A DNA stretch of 6,057 nucleotides from Pseudobdellovibrionaceae bacterium (GCA_913776405.1 CAJYOV010000155.1:1-6057); one strand, 5' to 3'; positions 1-5,798 are shown, counted from the stretch's first letter. Translations and numbers: made by a program. The notes: generated from the sequence alone by a model not told the origin.

Positions 1-1233
1 ATCATCCTCATGACGGCACAGAAAGGGTCTGAGATCGCGGTCGAAGCGATCGAGGCTGGCGCTTACGACTTCATCGTTAAGCCGATTCACTTCATGCAAC
101 TCCTCGTGTCTGTCGAGCGCGCGATCCACTTCAATAAGATGAATCGCGAAAACGCGGCTCTTAAAGTTGCGGTTAAGCAAAAGTCAGCGGGGACCGAAGT
201 CGAAGGCGTCATCGGTCGTAGCCCAGGCTTTTTGAAAGCACTCGATCTTGCGAAACGCGTCTCAGATTCTGCGGCGAGCGTATTCATTCATGGTGAGTCG
301 GGGACCGGTAAAGAAGTGATCGCGAAAGCGATTCACTCATGCGGGAAAAGAAAGAAAGAGCCGTTTGTTGCAATCAACTGTTCGGCGATTCCTGAGAACC
401 TACTCGAGAGTGAACTCTTCGGTTACGCGAAAGGCGCCTTTACGGGCGCTAGCGACAAGAAAATCGGCCTGTTCGAGGAGGCAGAGGGCGGCACTCTTTT
501 CTTAGACGAAATCGGTGACCTGAGCCTTCCGCTTCAAGCGAAGCTCTTGCGCGTTCTTCAAGAGCGTCAGATCAAACGCATCGGCGAAAACCAGCCGCGA
601 CCTATCAATGTGCGAGTCGTCTCGGCGACTCACAAAGATCTGGGTGCGGAAGTTGCGGCCGGCCGGTTCCGCGAAGACTTGTTCTTCCGTTTAAACGTAA
701 TCCCAATCACAATTCCGCCTCTTCGTGACCGGAAAGAAGATATCATTCCGCTCGCAGAGTTTTTCTTAGCGAAATACGGAGCGCTGAATGGTGCCAGCGC
801 CGAGGGGTTCACCAAACCTGCGCTTGAGCGACTTCTCGATCATTCTTGGCGCGGAAACGTGCGTGAGCTTGAAAACAAAGTCGAGCGCGCGGCTGTCTTG
901 AGCACATCGCGCCTTCTCGATGTTGAGGATCTCTTTGACGGCGATGTTGAGCTTTCGCAGGCCCAGAGACCGTCGACGACGTCATCTAACATGTCGAGTG
1001 CTGCAAGTGGTTCGACACCTGAATCTTCGGAGTCAGCCGTGTCGATGACAGCAGACGGCATGCCGCTAGGGCCAGAGGGGCGACTCTTGAAGCTTGAAGA
1101 ATTGACGATGACTTACATCAAGTTCGCGCTTGAGAAAAACAAAGGCGCGAAAGATAGTACAGCTCAGGCTTTGGGTATTGATCGAAAAACGCTTTACAAG
1201 AAACTTCGGAGCTTAGAAGGCGACACCAACTAA
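1..1233 (+). CDS. Sigma-54-dependent response regulator, NtrC family (5'-truncated by window edge)
   Basis: This is a transcription activator that remodels sigma-54 RNA polymerase after phosphorylation of a receiver domain. The frame is open to base 1, so the true start and the phospho-acceptor Asp lie outside the window. Numbering from the Met at 10, residues 1-45 are the end of the receiver, with the conserved Thr2 (MTA) and Lys24 (VKP). The AAA+ domain spans about 65-300: Walker A GESGTGKE (95-102), the sigma-54 contact loop GAFTGA (142-147), Walker B with Asp166-Glu167, arginine-finger segment RFREDLFFRLNV (219-230), and sensor II WRGNVREL (280-287). A Ser/Thr-rich linker (about 316-350) leads to a Fis-type helix-turn-helix (about 365-404, ending LGIDRKTLYKKL). 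All ATPase and sigma-54 motifs are intact, so the protein should be active. Family assignment is secure. The target promoters and partner kinase are unknown. A phosphotransfer protein converges on its 3' end. Confidence 0.96.
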   Translation: MILMTAQKGSEIAVEAIEAGAYDFIVKPIHFMQLLVSVERAIHFNKMNRENAALKVAVKQKSAGTEVEGVIGRSPGFLKALDLAKRVSDSAASVFIHGESGTGKEVIAKAIHSCGKRKKEPFVAINCSAIPENLLESELFGYAKGAFTGASDKKIGLFEEAEGGTLFLDEIGDLSLPLQAKLLRVLQERQIKRIGENQPRPINVRVVSATHKDLGAEVAAGRFREDLFFRLNVIPITIPPLRDRKEDIIPLAEFFLAKYGALNGASAEGFTKPALERLLDHSWRGNVRELENKVERAAVLSTSRLLDVEDLFDGDVELSQAQRPSTTSSNMSSAASGSTPESSESAVSMTADGMPLGPEGRLLKLEELTMTYIKFALEKNKGAKDSTAQALGIDRKTLYKKLRSLEGDTN

Positions 1234-1259
1234 AGACGGTGAGTTTTAAGCTTGAGTTG

Positions 1260-1279
1260 AAGCGGCGATTAAGCCGCTT
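1260..1279. terminator. Possible weak hairpin terminator between convergent genes
   Basis: A perfect 7-bp inverted repeat, AAGCGGC / GCCGCTT with a 6-base loop, lies 26 bases after the response-regulator stop and covers the stop codon of the convergent Hpt gene. Neither strand has a T-tract after the stem, so intrinsic termination is doubtful. Part of the arm encodes the Hpt C-terminus, so chance is possible. Confidence 0.25.
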
Positions 1280-1547
1280 GCGTTGCTAACCAAGATTTGA
1301 ACGCGGCCACTTCCGCATCACAGGCCGTCCGATTTTGATCGTGAGCGGCCTTTTCCATTTGGATGGCCGTTGTCTCGAGATCGGCAAAGTTAAAAGTCGC
1401 CGCGTTGCCCTTGATTTGATGCGCGACTTTCATCAGCGTCTCGAAGTCACCTTGGGCGAGTGCTACCTCGATCTTCTCGAGGTCTTCGCGACGGCGAGTC
1501 ACGTAGCGAGTTTTCATTTCGGGTGTAATCTGCGGCATGTAATCCAT
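1269..1547 (-). CDS. Stand-alone Hpt (histidine phosphotransfer) domain protein
   Basis: This is a 92-residue, single-domain, cytoplasmic phosphotransfer protein that should shuttle phosphate between receiver domains of a multistep phosphorelay. The motif VAHQIKGNAATFNF (residues 42-55) matches the Hpt signature H-x-[LI]-K-G, with His43 (bases 1419-1421) as the predicted phosphorylated residue. The residues before and after are rich in Glu, Ala, Leu and Lys and fit a four-helix bundle. I chose the ATG at 1547 (MDYMPQ). The frame stays open to 1724, but that extension is Cys/Arg-rich, unlike Hpt, and runs across the palindrome at 1592-1612. ATGs at 1538 and 1514 are alternatives. No good Shine-Dalgarno is visible before any of them. 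It converges on the NtrC-type regulator with a 35-base gap, which makes that regulator a plausible but unproven phosphorelay partner. Confidence 0.85.
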   Translation of the reverse strand: MDYMPQITPEMKTRYVTRRREDLEKIEVALAQGDFETLMKVAHQIKGNAATFNFADLETTAIQMEKAAHDQNRTACDAEVAAFKSWLATQAA

Positions 1548-1591
1548 CGCGGCCACAGTACGCTTGATTGGGTAGAAGGGCAACCGGGTTC

Positions 1592-1612
1592 GCTGTCTAC
1601 ACTCTAGACAGC
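1592..1612. promoter_or_regulatory. 21-base palindrome in divergent intergenic region, candidate operator (site A)
   Basis: Perfect 8-bp arms GCTGTCTA (1592-1599) and TAGACAGC (1605-1612) flank a 5-base spacer. The site lies 44 bases upstream of the Hpt start on the minus strand and 110 bases upstream of the small membrane protein start on the plus strand. A second 21-base palindrome with the same TGTCT-N7-AGACA core occurs at 5683-5703. Neither side has a T-tract, which favours a protein-binding site over a terminator. The binding protein is unknown. Confidence 0.45.
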
Positions 1613-1712
1613 CGTCAATGTCGCAGTCGAATTTGACTCGACTGTCGGTGCAAGTCGACACTTCCGAGCTGCGAGTTAGCGAATTTCTGCCCGATACTAG
1701 ATGCATGTTGAA

Positions 1713-1718
1713 GAGGGG
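1713..1718 (+). promoter_or_regulatory. Ribosome binding site that sets the start of the small membrane protein
   Basis: The purine run GAGGGG ends 4 bases before the ATG at 1723. It is the best Shine-Dalgarno-like sequence in this intergenic region, and it selects this ATG over the in-frame ATG at 1618, which lacks one. Confidence 0.6.
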
Positions 1719-1722
1719 CACC

Positions 1723-1908
1723 ATGATCGAACAAGTCTATTACGAATTGAAGCCGTTCTTTTATTTGTTCCTGGCACTCGCGGGTGTGATTGCGTCTGGA
1801 ACATCCTTCGCTAAGGGCTGCGCTTTTGTTCTCGCGGCTTGCTCTCTCATGATCATTTACTGGCGTTATGAAACGCGCCAAGTTCCATCGCCTTCACGCC
1901 GACGTTAA
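1723..1908 (+). CDS. Small two-helix membrane protein, hypothetical
   Basis: I do not recognise this 61-residue protein. After a short polar N-terminus (MIEQVYYELK) come two hydrophobic segments, about residues 11-28 (PFFYLFLALAGVIASGTS) and 31-47, separated by a short SFAKG turn. The tail is basic and ends in Arg-Arg-Arg. This fits a helical hairpin in the inner membrane with the basic tail in the cytoplasm (positive-inside rule, inference). The frame opens at 1618, but the extra 35 residues are hydrophilic and have no ribosome binding site, whereas the ATG at 1723 is preceded by GAGGGG. It is divergent from the Hpt gene and is followed by a strong terminator, so it looks monocistronic. No enzymatic motif is visible. 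A chance ORF is unlikely given the ribosome binding site, clean hydrophobic pattern and terminator. Confidence 0.7.
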   Translation: MIEQVYYELKPFFYLFLALAGVIASGTSFAKGCAFVLAACSLMIIYWRYETRQVPSPSRRR

Positions 1909-1946
1909 GCCGCCGAAGGCTCGCGGCTGAGGTGACTGAGAGTCTC

Positions 1947-1995
1947 AAAAAAAAAAGCCCGAGGCGCCTGAGGGCGATCGGGCTTTTTCGTTTTT
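1947..1995. terminator. Bidirectional intrinsic terminator between convergent genes
   Basis: Arms AAAAAGCCCGA (1952-1962) and TCGGGCTTTTT (1978-1988) form a perfect 11-bp stem. Its 15-base loop contains a smaller CGCC/GGCG stem. Plus-strand transcripts from the small membrane protein gene get TTTTT-CG-TTTTT, and minus-strand transcripts from the S41 protease gene get ten U from the A10 run at 1947-1956. A weaker 6-bp hairpin (AGCCGC 1908-1913 / GCGGCT 1923-1928) sits at the plus-strand stop codon just before it. Confidence 0.92.
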
Positions 1996-2012
1996 GAACT
2001 CGAGAGGGTGCC

Positions 2013-3710
2013 TTACTTCAAGTTGCGAAGCGCAGCTTTGACAGCCTTTACGTAGGGCGCAAAGTTCGTTTGGTAATCGTCGGCCGTCATCGCGTAAGGA
2101 ACGTCAGGCGTGACACCTAAGTTTTCGATCGGCTGGCCCGAGATACGTTCTGCGATCGATTCGGTGATTCGGAACGAAGACACGCCCACGTTATTCGGGA
2201 TCGAAACGTCGATCACGTAACCGCCGGCGCCGGCTGTGCGAGTGCCCATCACAGTGACACGCTTGTTGTCCTGCATGATCGTCGGGAAGAAGTCGCCGCC
2301 TGAGAAATCGAGTTCATTGACCAAGAGAAGGATTGGCTTCGTGAAGCGAATCGCCGCCGGGTTAATATGATCGACGCCCGCAATCCAGTAAGGGTTCGTC
2401 AACTTGCGGCCAGCAGCCCACTCATCAACGTAAAACTGTGAATAGCTTTGAATGAAGCGAACCAACTGAAGAGTGACCGGGTAACCGCCAAACATATTCG
2501 CAGGCAGGTTTTTTTTGACGTCGTCTTCTGTGTTGATGTTTTTTAACTGGTCGAGATTCTGAAGCGCTTCAAGAACGTCGGCTTGAGAGATCGCCATGCG
2601 GTGGCGTGGAGTCGAGACCGGTTGGTCATTCAACATCGACACGAGAGCGTACAGATAGAAGACCGAGCCGCCGGGGTTGTTCACCTGGTCGATCACGAGC
2701 TTGTCGGCGTTCGCTTCGAGGTGTGGAATGATTTGCGCGAAATCTGCGACCGCCTTGACCGTGCCGCCGGCAGGGCTGTAGCTCGGGATCCGGATGTAGC
2801 CGATCATTTTGCCGTCGTCATCTTTGTAAAGATACGCGTGGAATGAGTTGTCGCTCGGTGATTCCCAAATTTTTGAGCCGAGGCTCGGCATAAAGCTTTG
2901 GCGAGTGCCCAAGTTAAACGGGTTCTCTGCGGCTGATGGACCGGCTTCGTCGACAGTGACGCTCATCTCGGGGTTAAACTTCGAGCCCACTGCGAATGGA
3001 AAGTTCAAGCCCAAACGATTTTGGAACACATCGCCTCGCGCTGGAATGCGTTCTGGAGCGTAATCCCAGATCAATTGGATCGACGCTTGTTTCGATTCGC
3101 CTTTGCGAAGGAATGTGAGTGTGATCGGACCTTTTGGCACTGGCATACCGCGAGAGGCACGACGTGAGAACAAGCGGAGCTCCGCTTGCGAACGATCAGT
3201 TTCGCTCACATTTGGTGTGAAAAGAGCCTGAAGCTGGTCAACGACTTGAGTTGCGGGCACGCCGTCGATCGCAACCAGTTCGTCACCGACGTTGAATGGA
3301 AACGAAGTTTGCGACAGCTTCGTGCGATCAACGTAAACCAAGAACAAACGACCTTCGGCACCACGGACCGTGATCGGAAGTGTTGCTTGCTCGGTTGCGA
3401 TATAGCTGATCGAGACATGATAATCTTTCATCGCGTAGATGAAATCGTTAAAAATCGAGCGAGTGTCTTGGACAGACAGAGTCGACTTGGCAGCAAGGGT
3501 CGAGAGCGCCTTATTGTATTCAACACCCAAGTCGTAGCCTGCGTGCTGCTTTTTCCACGCGGCTGGTGCGTACCGCGCACCATAGACGCTCTTCATCGCG
3601 CCAAGCATGCTCGCGGTATCTTCGCTCAAGGTCGAAGCCGAGGCTTGGGTCGAAGTTGCGAAAGTCACGGAAGCCGCCACAGTGGCCAAAAACGTTAGAA
3701 TCGTCTTCAT
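2013..3710 (-). CDS. Exported S41 family (C-terminal processing peptidase-like) serine protease
   Basis: This is a 565-residue, probably periplasmic or secreted, protease. Residues 1-24 form a signal peptide (MKTILTFLATVAASVTFATS, then a TQASAS cleavage region). An N-terminal helical part ends in YAMKDYHVSISY, whose His98 resembles the conserved His seen in this position in some S41 enzymes. A PDZ-like region (about 112-215) contains FPFNVGDELVAIDGVP. The S41 core starts near residue 300 with GYIRIPSYSPAGG, followed by DKLVIDQVNNPGG (337-348), the family's D-x-R-x-N-x-G-G strand with Gln in place of Arg. The likely nucleophile is Ser470 in DFSGGDFF (bases 2301-2303). MGTRTAGAGG (488-497) and LGVTPDVPY (531-539) are standard C-terminal S41 signatures. 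A strong Shine-Dalgarno, GGGAGGGG, lies 6 bases before the ATG but can be hidden in a leader hairpin. The substrate is unknown. Family assignment is firm, catalytic residue assignment is inference. Confidence 0.9.
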   Translation of the reverse strand: MKTILTFLATVAASVTFATSTQASASTLSEDTASMLGAMKSVYGARYAPAAWKKQHAGYDLGVEYNKALSTLAAKSTLSVQDTRSIFNDFIYAMKDYHVSISYIATEQATLPITVRGAEGRLFLVYVDRTKLSQTSFPFNVGDELVAIDGVPATQVVDQLQALFTPNVSETDRSQAELRLFSRRASRGMPVPKGPITLTFLRKGESKQASIQLIWDYAPERIPARGDVFQNRLGLNFPFAVGSKFNPEMSVTVDEAGPSAAENPFNLGTRQSFMPSLGSKIWESPSDNSFHAYLYKDDDGKMIGYIRIPSYSPAGGTVKAVADFAQIIPHLEANADKLVIDQVNNPGGSVFYLYALVSMLNDQPVSTPRHRMAISQADVLEALQNLDQLKNINTEDDVKKNLPANMFGGYPVTLQLVRFIQSYSQFYVDEWAAGRKLTNPYWIAGVDHINPAAIRFTKPILLLVNELDFSGGDFFPTIMQDNKRVTVMGTRTAGAGGYVIDVSIPNNVGVSSFRITESIAERISGQPIENLGVTPDVPYAMTADDYQTNFAPYVKAVKAALRNLK

Positions 3711-3744
3711 CTAATTCCCCTCCCAGATGAGAAGGGGAAATTAG
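3711..3744 (-). promoter_or_regulatory. mRNA leader hairpin that pairs the S41 protease Shine-Dalgarno
   Basis: In the minus-strand transcript, CUAAUUUCCCCU (3744 to 3733) can pair with AGGGGAAUUAG (3721 to 3711), leaving one bulged U. The stem can be extended inward by U-G, C-G and U-G pairs, leaving a 5-base CAUCU loop. The whole Shine-Dalgarno GGGAGGGG (3724-3717) would be double-stranded, and the stem ends directly against the AUG. This could limit translation until it is opened by heat, a ligand, a protein or an RNA. A regulatory role is inference. Confidence 0.45.
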
Positions 3745-3767
3745 TCCCGTGAGCTTTTACGGGTCAA
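3740..3767 (-). promoter_or_regulatory. Candidate sigma-70-like promoter for the S41 protease gene
   Basis: Reading the minus strand, TTGACC (3767-3762, 5 of 6 to the -35 consensus) and ACTAAT (3745-3740, 4 of 6 to the -10 consensus) are separated by 16 bases. Transcription would begin near the CCCC of the leader hairpin and might shorten its outer stem. The prediction is by eye only. Confidence 0.3.
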
Positions 3768-3818
3768 TGAAAGTTAACAAATGCCTCAGGTATTCGGTCT
3801 TTTCGCTAACCTGTGGGT

Positions 3819-3824
3819 TATAAA
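3819..3824 (+). promoter_or_regulatory. Candidate -10 element for the DUF1990 gene
   Basis: TATAAA matches 5 of 6 bases of the -10 consensus and lies 54 bases before the ATG at 3879. No convincing -35 hexamer is found 16-18 bases upstream, so the call is weak. Confidence 0.25.
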
Positions 3825-3878
3825 TGCCCATCTGCGCCGTTCCTGCGCTAACTATCTAAAGGCGAGCGGTTTTTCTGA

Positions 3879-4544
3879 ATGTTAGTTTCGAGGGTAGAGA
3901 AGGGCGTCAGGCTGATGGGTGTGCAAACAACGAGCGATAAAGACGTCCAATCGATCGGGACAGGCGTTGGGCCGCGGTTTCACCGAAACTACTGGGTTGA
4001 AGTTCCCGTGAGCTGGGAGCAAGCGGTTAAAACGATGGAGGCGATGAAAGCGGACATCAACGCCTACTCGCCACAGGCGATTGCAACATTCGAGAAACAA
4101 TCGGGGAACCCCAAAGATCTCTCGCTCGGCGACGATATTCTTGTTCGCATTACAGGCCCGTGGAATGGGCCTGTGCGTGTGACCGAAGTGCGTGACGACG
4201 GATTTTCATTTTGTACGCTTGAAGGTCACCTCGAAGCCGGCTCGATCTCGTTTCGAATTTCAAAAACACCGCGCGGCACAGTGTGCTTCAAAATCGAATC
4301 GATCACGCGAAGTCGCGATCAAGTCGTAAACTTCTTCTACGACAAGCTTCGTCTCGCGATGCTTGCGCAAACTGAGATGTGGGAATTGTTCTGTCAAAAC
4401 TTTGCTCGTGATGTTTTAAACGATCCCGAAGCTAGGCCTGTCGTTCATGTTCAAACGCAGCGCCAAGACCCGGAGACGGGTCTTTGGGAAGACGTGTCTG
4501 GCCAACTCGGCACGCACGGGTCTGAATCTAAAGTTGAAACTTAG
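3879..4544 (+). CDS. DUF1990 family protein
   Basis: This is a 221-residue soluble protein without a signal peptide or membrane segment. I assign it to DUF1990 from pattern recall: an N-terminal GVGPRFHRNYWVEV block (29-42), a SLGDDILVRI strand (82-91), then the core GFSFCTLEGHLEAGSISFRI (108-127, with the T-L-x-G-H-x-x-x-G signature), a VCFKIESITRSR strand (135-146), and a C-terminal helix containing RLAMLAQTEMWELF (158-171). The biochemical role of this family is not established as far as I know. Cys112, Cys136 and Cys172 are scattered and suggest no metal site. The start is uncertain: the ATG at 3879 has no close ribosome site, while the in-frame ATG at 3915 follows GAAGGGCGTCAGG and would give 209 residues without losing the domain. 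The gene is divergent from the S41 protease, and its TAG stop overlaps the stop of the convergent barrel protein. Confidence 0.8.
   Translation: MLVSRVEKGVRLMGVQTTSDKDVQSIGTGVGPRFHRNYWVEVPVSWEQAVKTMEAMKADINAYSPQAIATFEKQSGNPKDLSLGDDILVRITGPWNGPVRVTEVRDDGFSFCTLEGHLEAGSISFRISKTPRGTVCFKIESITRSRDQVVNFFYDKLRLAMLAQTEMWELFCQNFARDVLNDPEARPVVHVQTQRQDPETGLWEDVSGQLGTHGSESKVET
4152..4174. repeat. GC-rich inverted repeat inside the DUF1990 gene
   Basis: Perfect 8-bp arms ACAGGCCC (4152-4159) and GGGCCTGT (4167-4174) surround a 7-base spacer. The segment encodes the local repeat Gly-Pro-Trp-Asn-Gly-Pro, which uses different Gly and Pro codons in each copy (GGC CCG, GGG CCT). It could form a hairpin in the mRNA. 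Chance is not excluded. Confidence 0.5.
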
Positions 4545-5605
4545 AAGCCGATCTTAACGTAGAGCTCGGCTTGCAGCTGCGACATCGCCACCACAGAGGG
4601 TGCGCCGTCGACGAGATTGCTTACAAAGACCGGAAGATACACTTTCGGCTCGATCAAGACATTGGGGATCCATTCAATATCGACGAACGGATAGACTTCG
4701 ACTGTTGTACCAGCCGGTGTTCCGACGTGGTGTTCCCACTGTGTTTGCTGCCCCAATCCGAAACGTACTGTCTGCGCTGTTTGGTGCGTGAGTTCCAAGC
4801 AGTCATAGACGTAAATGTCGGAAGAGTCGGCTGACATGTTGTTCGACGTCATCCAAATCGGCATCAACATGTTAGAGAGGCCCCACTTCGCTGGCATCGT
4901 TATGTCGGCGAAAGACTGGTAACGAACTTGGCGGAAGTCGTTTTTTTGTGAGCGCTCGGATGTCGGAATGTAAGGGCGCAACTGGCCGCCGATCGACAAC
5001 GACTCAGACTTGTAGAGGGCCGGGTGACCGATGATCAAACTCGCGTCAGTGATTCGACCGCGATAGTCTTTGGTGTCGGCGTTTGAATTCGTTTGGCGAA
5101 TATCGTCGGCAATCGAAAGGCCCCAGCCCGACTTGTGTTTCACGCCGACAACCAACTCATTCTTAAGGAAGAAGTTTTGCCCACCAATTTCTTCTAGCTC
5201 GTGTTTGCGGCCCATGGTCATCGTATTTTTGGACTGCATGGTCAGAGTAAAGTCGCCGAACTTCGGTGCTTGAATCCCGACACGGTCCTCGACTTTCGCT
5301 TTTACGGCACGACGAACGCGAGGTGCGCCTTCAGTAGGTAGAACGGTCGATGTGCCTGGGCGGCTGCGTTTTACCGTCGTCTGGCTTGAAGCGCTAACAG
5401 GCACTTCTTGAGGCTCAGCAGACGAGTATTGAAAGCCTTCATCCACTTTTTTGGCGTTTTGAGATTTTGTTTTACGAACGACTTTGTGAGCGACACGTTT
5501 GTGGGTCACGGTCTTAGTTGCTGCGAGCAGCGGTGAGGCCGTCAAAAGACAGAGGAGGGCTGCAGCAGTCGAATTCAGAAGCGGGCGACGAGTCGTTTGT
5601 TTCAT
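4541..5605 (-). CDS. Putative outer-membrane beta-barrel protein with a basic N-terminal region
   Basis: I do not recognise a named family. The 354-residue product starts with a signal peptide: MKQTTRR basic region, hydrophobic core to about residue 28 (ALLCLLTASPLLAA). There follows a Lys/Arg-rich low-complexity stretch (about 30-110, with VTHKRVAHKVVRKTK and PRVRRAVKAKVEDR). From about residue 115 it turns into alternating polar/apolar strands typical of a transmembrane barrel (FTLTMQSK, NELVVGVKHKSGWGLSIADD, ASLIIGHPALY), ending in AELYVKIGF, whose terminal Phe and alternation fit the BAM beta-signal. I chose the ATG at 5605. The frame extends to a TTG at 5692, but those 29 residues would put a hydrophilic, Arg-rich segment before the signal peptide. 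No clear Shine-Dalgarno is seen. The stop overlaps that of the DUF1990 gene. A 21-base palindrome lies 77 bases upstream. A porin or surface protein role is inference. Confidence 0.78.
   Translation of the reverse strand: MKQTTRRPLLNSTAAALLCLLTASPLLAATKTVTHKRVAHKVVRKTKSQNAKKVDEGFQYSSAEPQEVPVSASSQTTVKRSRPGTSTVLPTEGAPRVRRAVKAKVEDRVGIQAPKFGDFTLTMQSKNTMTMGRKHELEEIGGQNFFLKNELVVGVKHKSGWGLSIADDIRQTNSNADTKDYRGRITDASLIIGHPALYKSESLSIGGQLRPYIPTSERSQKNDFRQVRYQSFADITMPAKWGLSNMLMPIWMTSNNMSADSSDIYVYDCLELTHQTAQTVRFGLGQQTQWEHHVGTPAGTTVEVYPFVDIEWIPNVLIEPKVYLPVFVSNLVDGAPSVVAMSQLQAELYVKIGF
4545..4572. terminator. Possible hairpin just past the DUF1990 stop
   Basis: Arms AAGCCGA (4545-4551) and TCGGCTT (4566-4572) with a 14-base loop start directly after the DUF1990 TAG. 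It lies inside the coding end of the barrel gene and has no following T-tract, so at best it is a weak or factor-assisted terminator for the plus-strand transcript. Confidence 0.2.
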
Positions 5606-5682
5606 GTCGTAAGGACTGTGCAAACGCCGGGCGCAGCTCGGTTTGTGTATTAATCTCCAATAGAATGAGGGCGGCCGAACTC

Positions 5683-5703
5683 GGTGTCTCAAGATGAGAC
5701 ACC
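5683..5703. promoter_or_regulatory. 21-base palindrome upstream of barrel gene, candidate operator (site B)
   Basis: Perfect 9-bp arms GGTGTCTCA (5683-5691) and TGAGACACC (5695-5703) flank a 3-base spacer. Total length and the TGTCT-N7-AGACA core match the palindrome at 1592-1612. No T-tract follows on either strand, so an operator is favoured over a terminator for the upstream Hpt-domain gene. Position relative to a promoter cannot be fixed, since no convincing -35/-10 pair is seen. Confidence 0.5.
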
Positions 5704-5733
5704 TGACTAACGACTTCCTATTTCAGTGGCCGT

Positions 5734-5746
5734 TGTCAGCCTGACA
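5734..5746. promoter_or_regulatory. Short palindrome TGTCAG-C-CTGACA
   Basis: Two perfect 6-base half-sites sit around a single central base, 30 bases from site B in the same intergenic region. The spacing is too tight for a hairpin, so if functional it would be a dimeric protein-binding site. It shares TGTC/GACA ends with site B but with a different spacing. Confidence 0.3.
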
Positions 5747-5777
5747 GGGGCGCCGTTTTTGAGCTCGAGGTTGAGCA

Positions 5778-5798
5778 CTTAGACTTTGTGAATCTAAG
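5778..5798. terminator. Weak hairpin over the stop codon of the Hpt-domain gene
   Basis: Arms CTTAGA (5778-5783) and TCTAAG (5793-5798) with a 9-base loop include the TAG stop. The sequence after it on the minus strand has no U-tract, so termination is doubtful. Confidence 0.15.

Noticed and set aside
1633..1662. TTGACT at 1633-1638 as a -35 box for the small membrane protein
   Set aside because: No acceptable -10 hexamer lies 16-18 bases downstream. The best candidate, GACACT, matches only 3 of 6 bases.
1548..1724. N-terminal extension of the Hpt protein up to the Met at 1724
   Set aside because: The added 59 residues are Cys/Arg-rich, unlike Hpt domains, and would run through the palindrome and the divergent promoter region.
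3464..3478. TGTCT-N5-AGACA dyad inside the S41 protease gene
   Set aside because: The spacing is 5 rather than 7, the arms do not extend, and it is in coding sequence, so chance is the simplest explanation.
3186..3698. 170-codon open frame on the plus strand opposite the 5' part of the S41 protease gene
   Set aside because: It is antisense to a well-supported gene, rich in Arg, Cys and His, has no domain pattern, and is explained by the codon bias of the opposite strand.
5606..5692. Extension of the barrel protein to a TTG start at 5692
   Set aside because: It would place an Arg-rich hydrophilic segment before a clear signal peptide, and the TTG lies within the site B dyad.
5695..5742. Tiny plus-strand frame starting ATGAGACACCTG
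   Set aside because: It has only about 15 codons, no ribosome binding site, and its start overlaps the palindrome arm.
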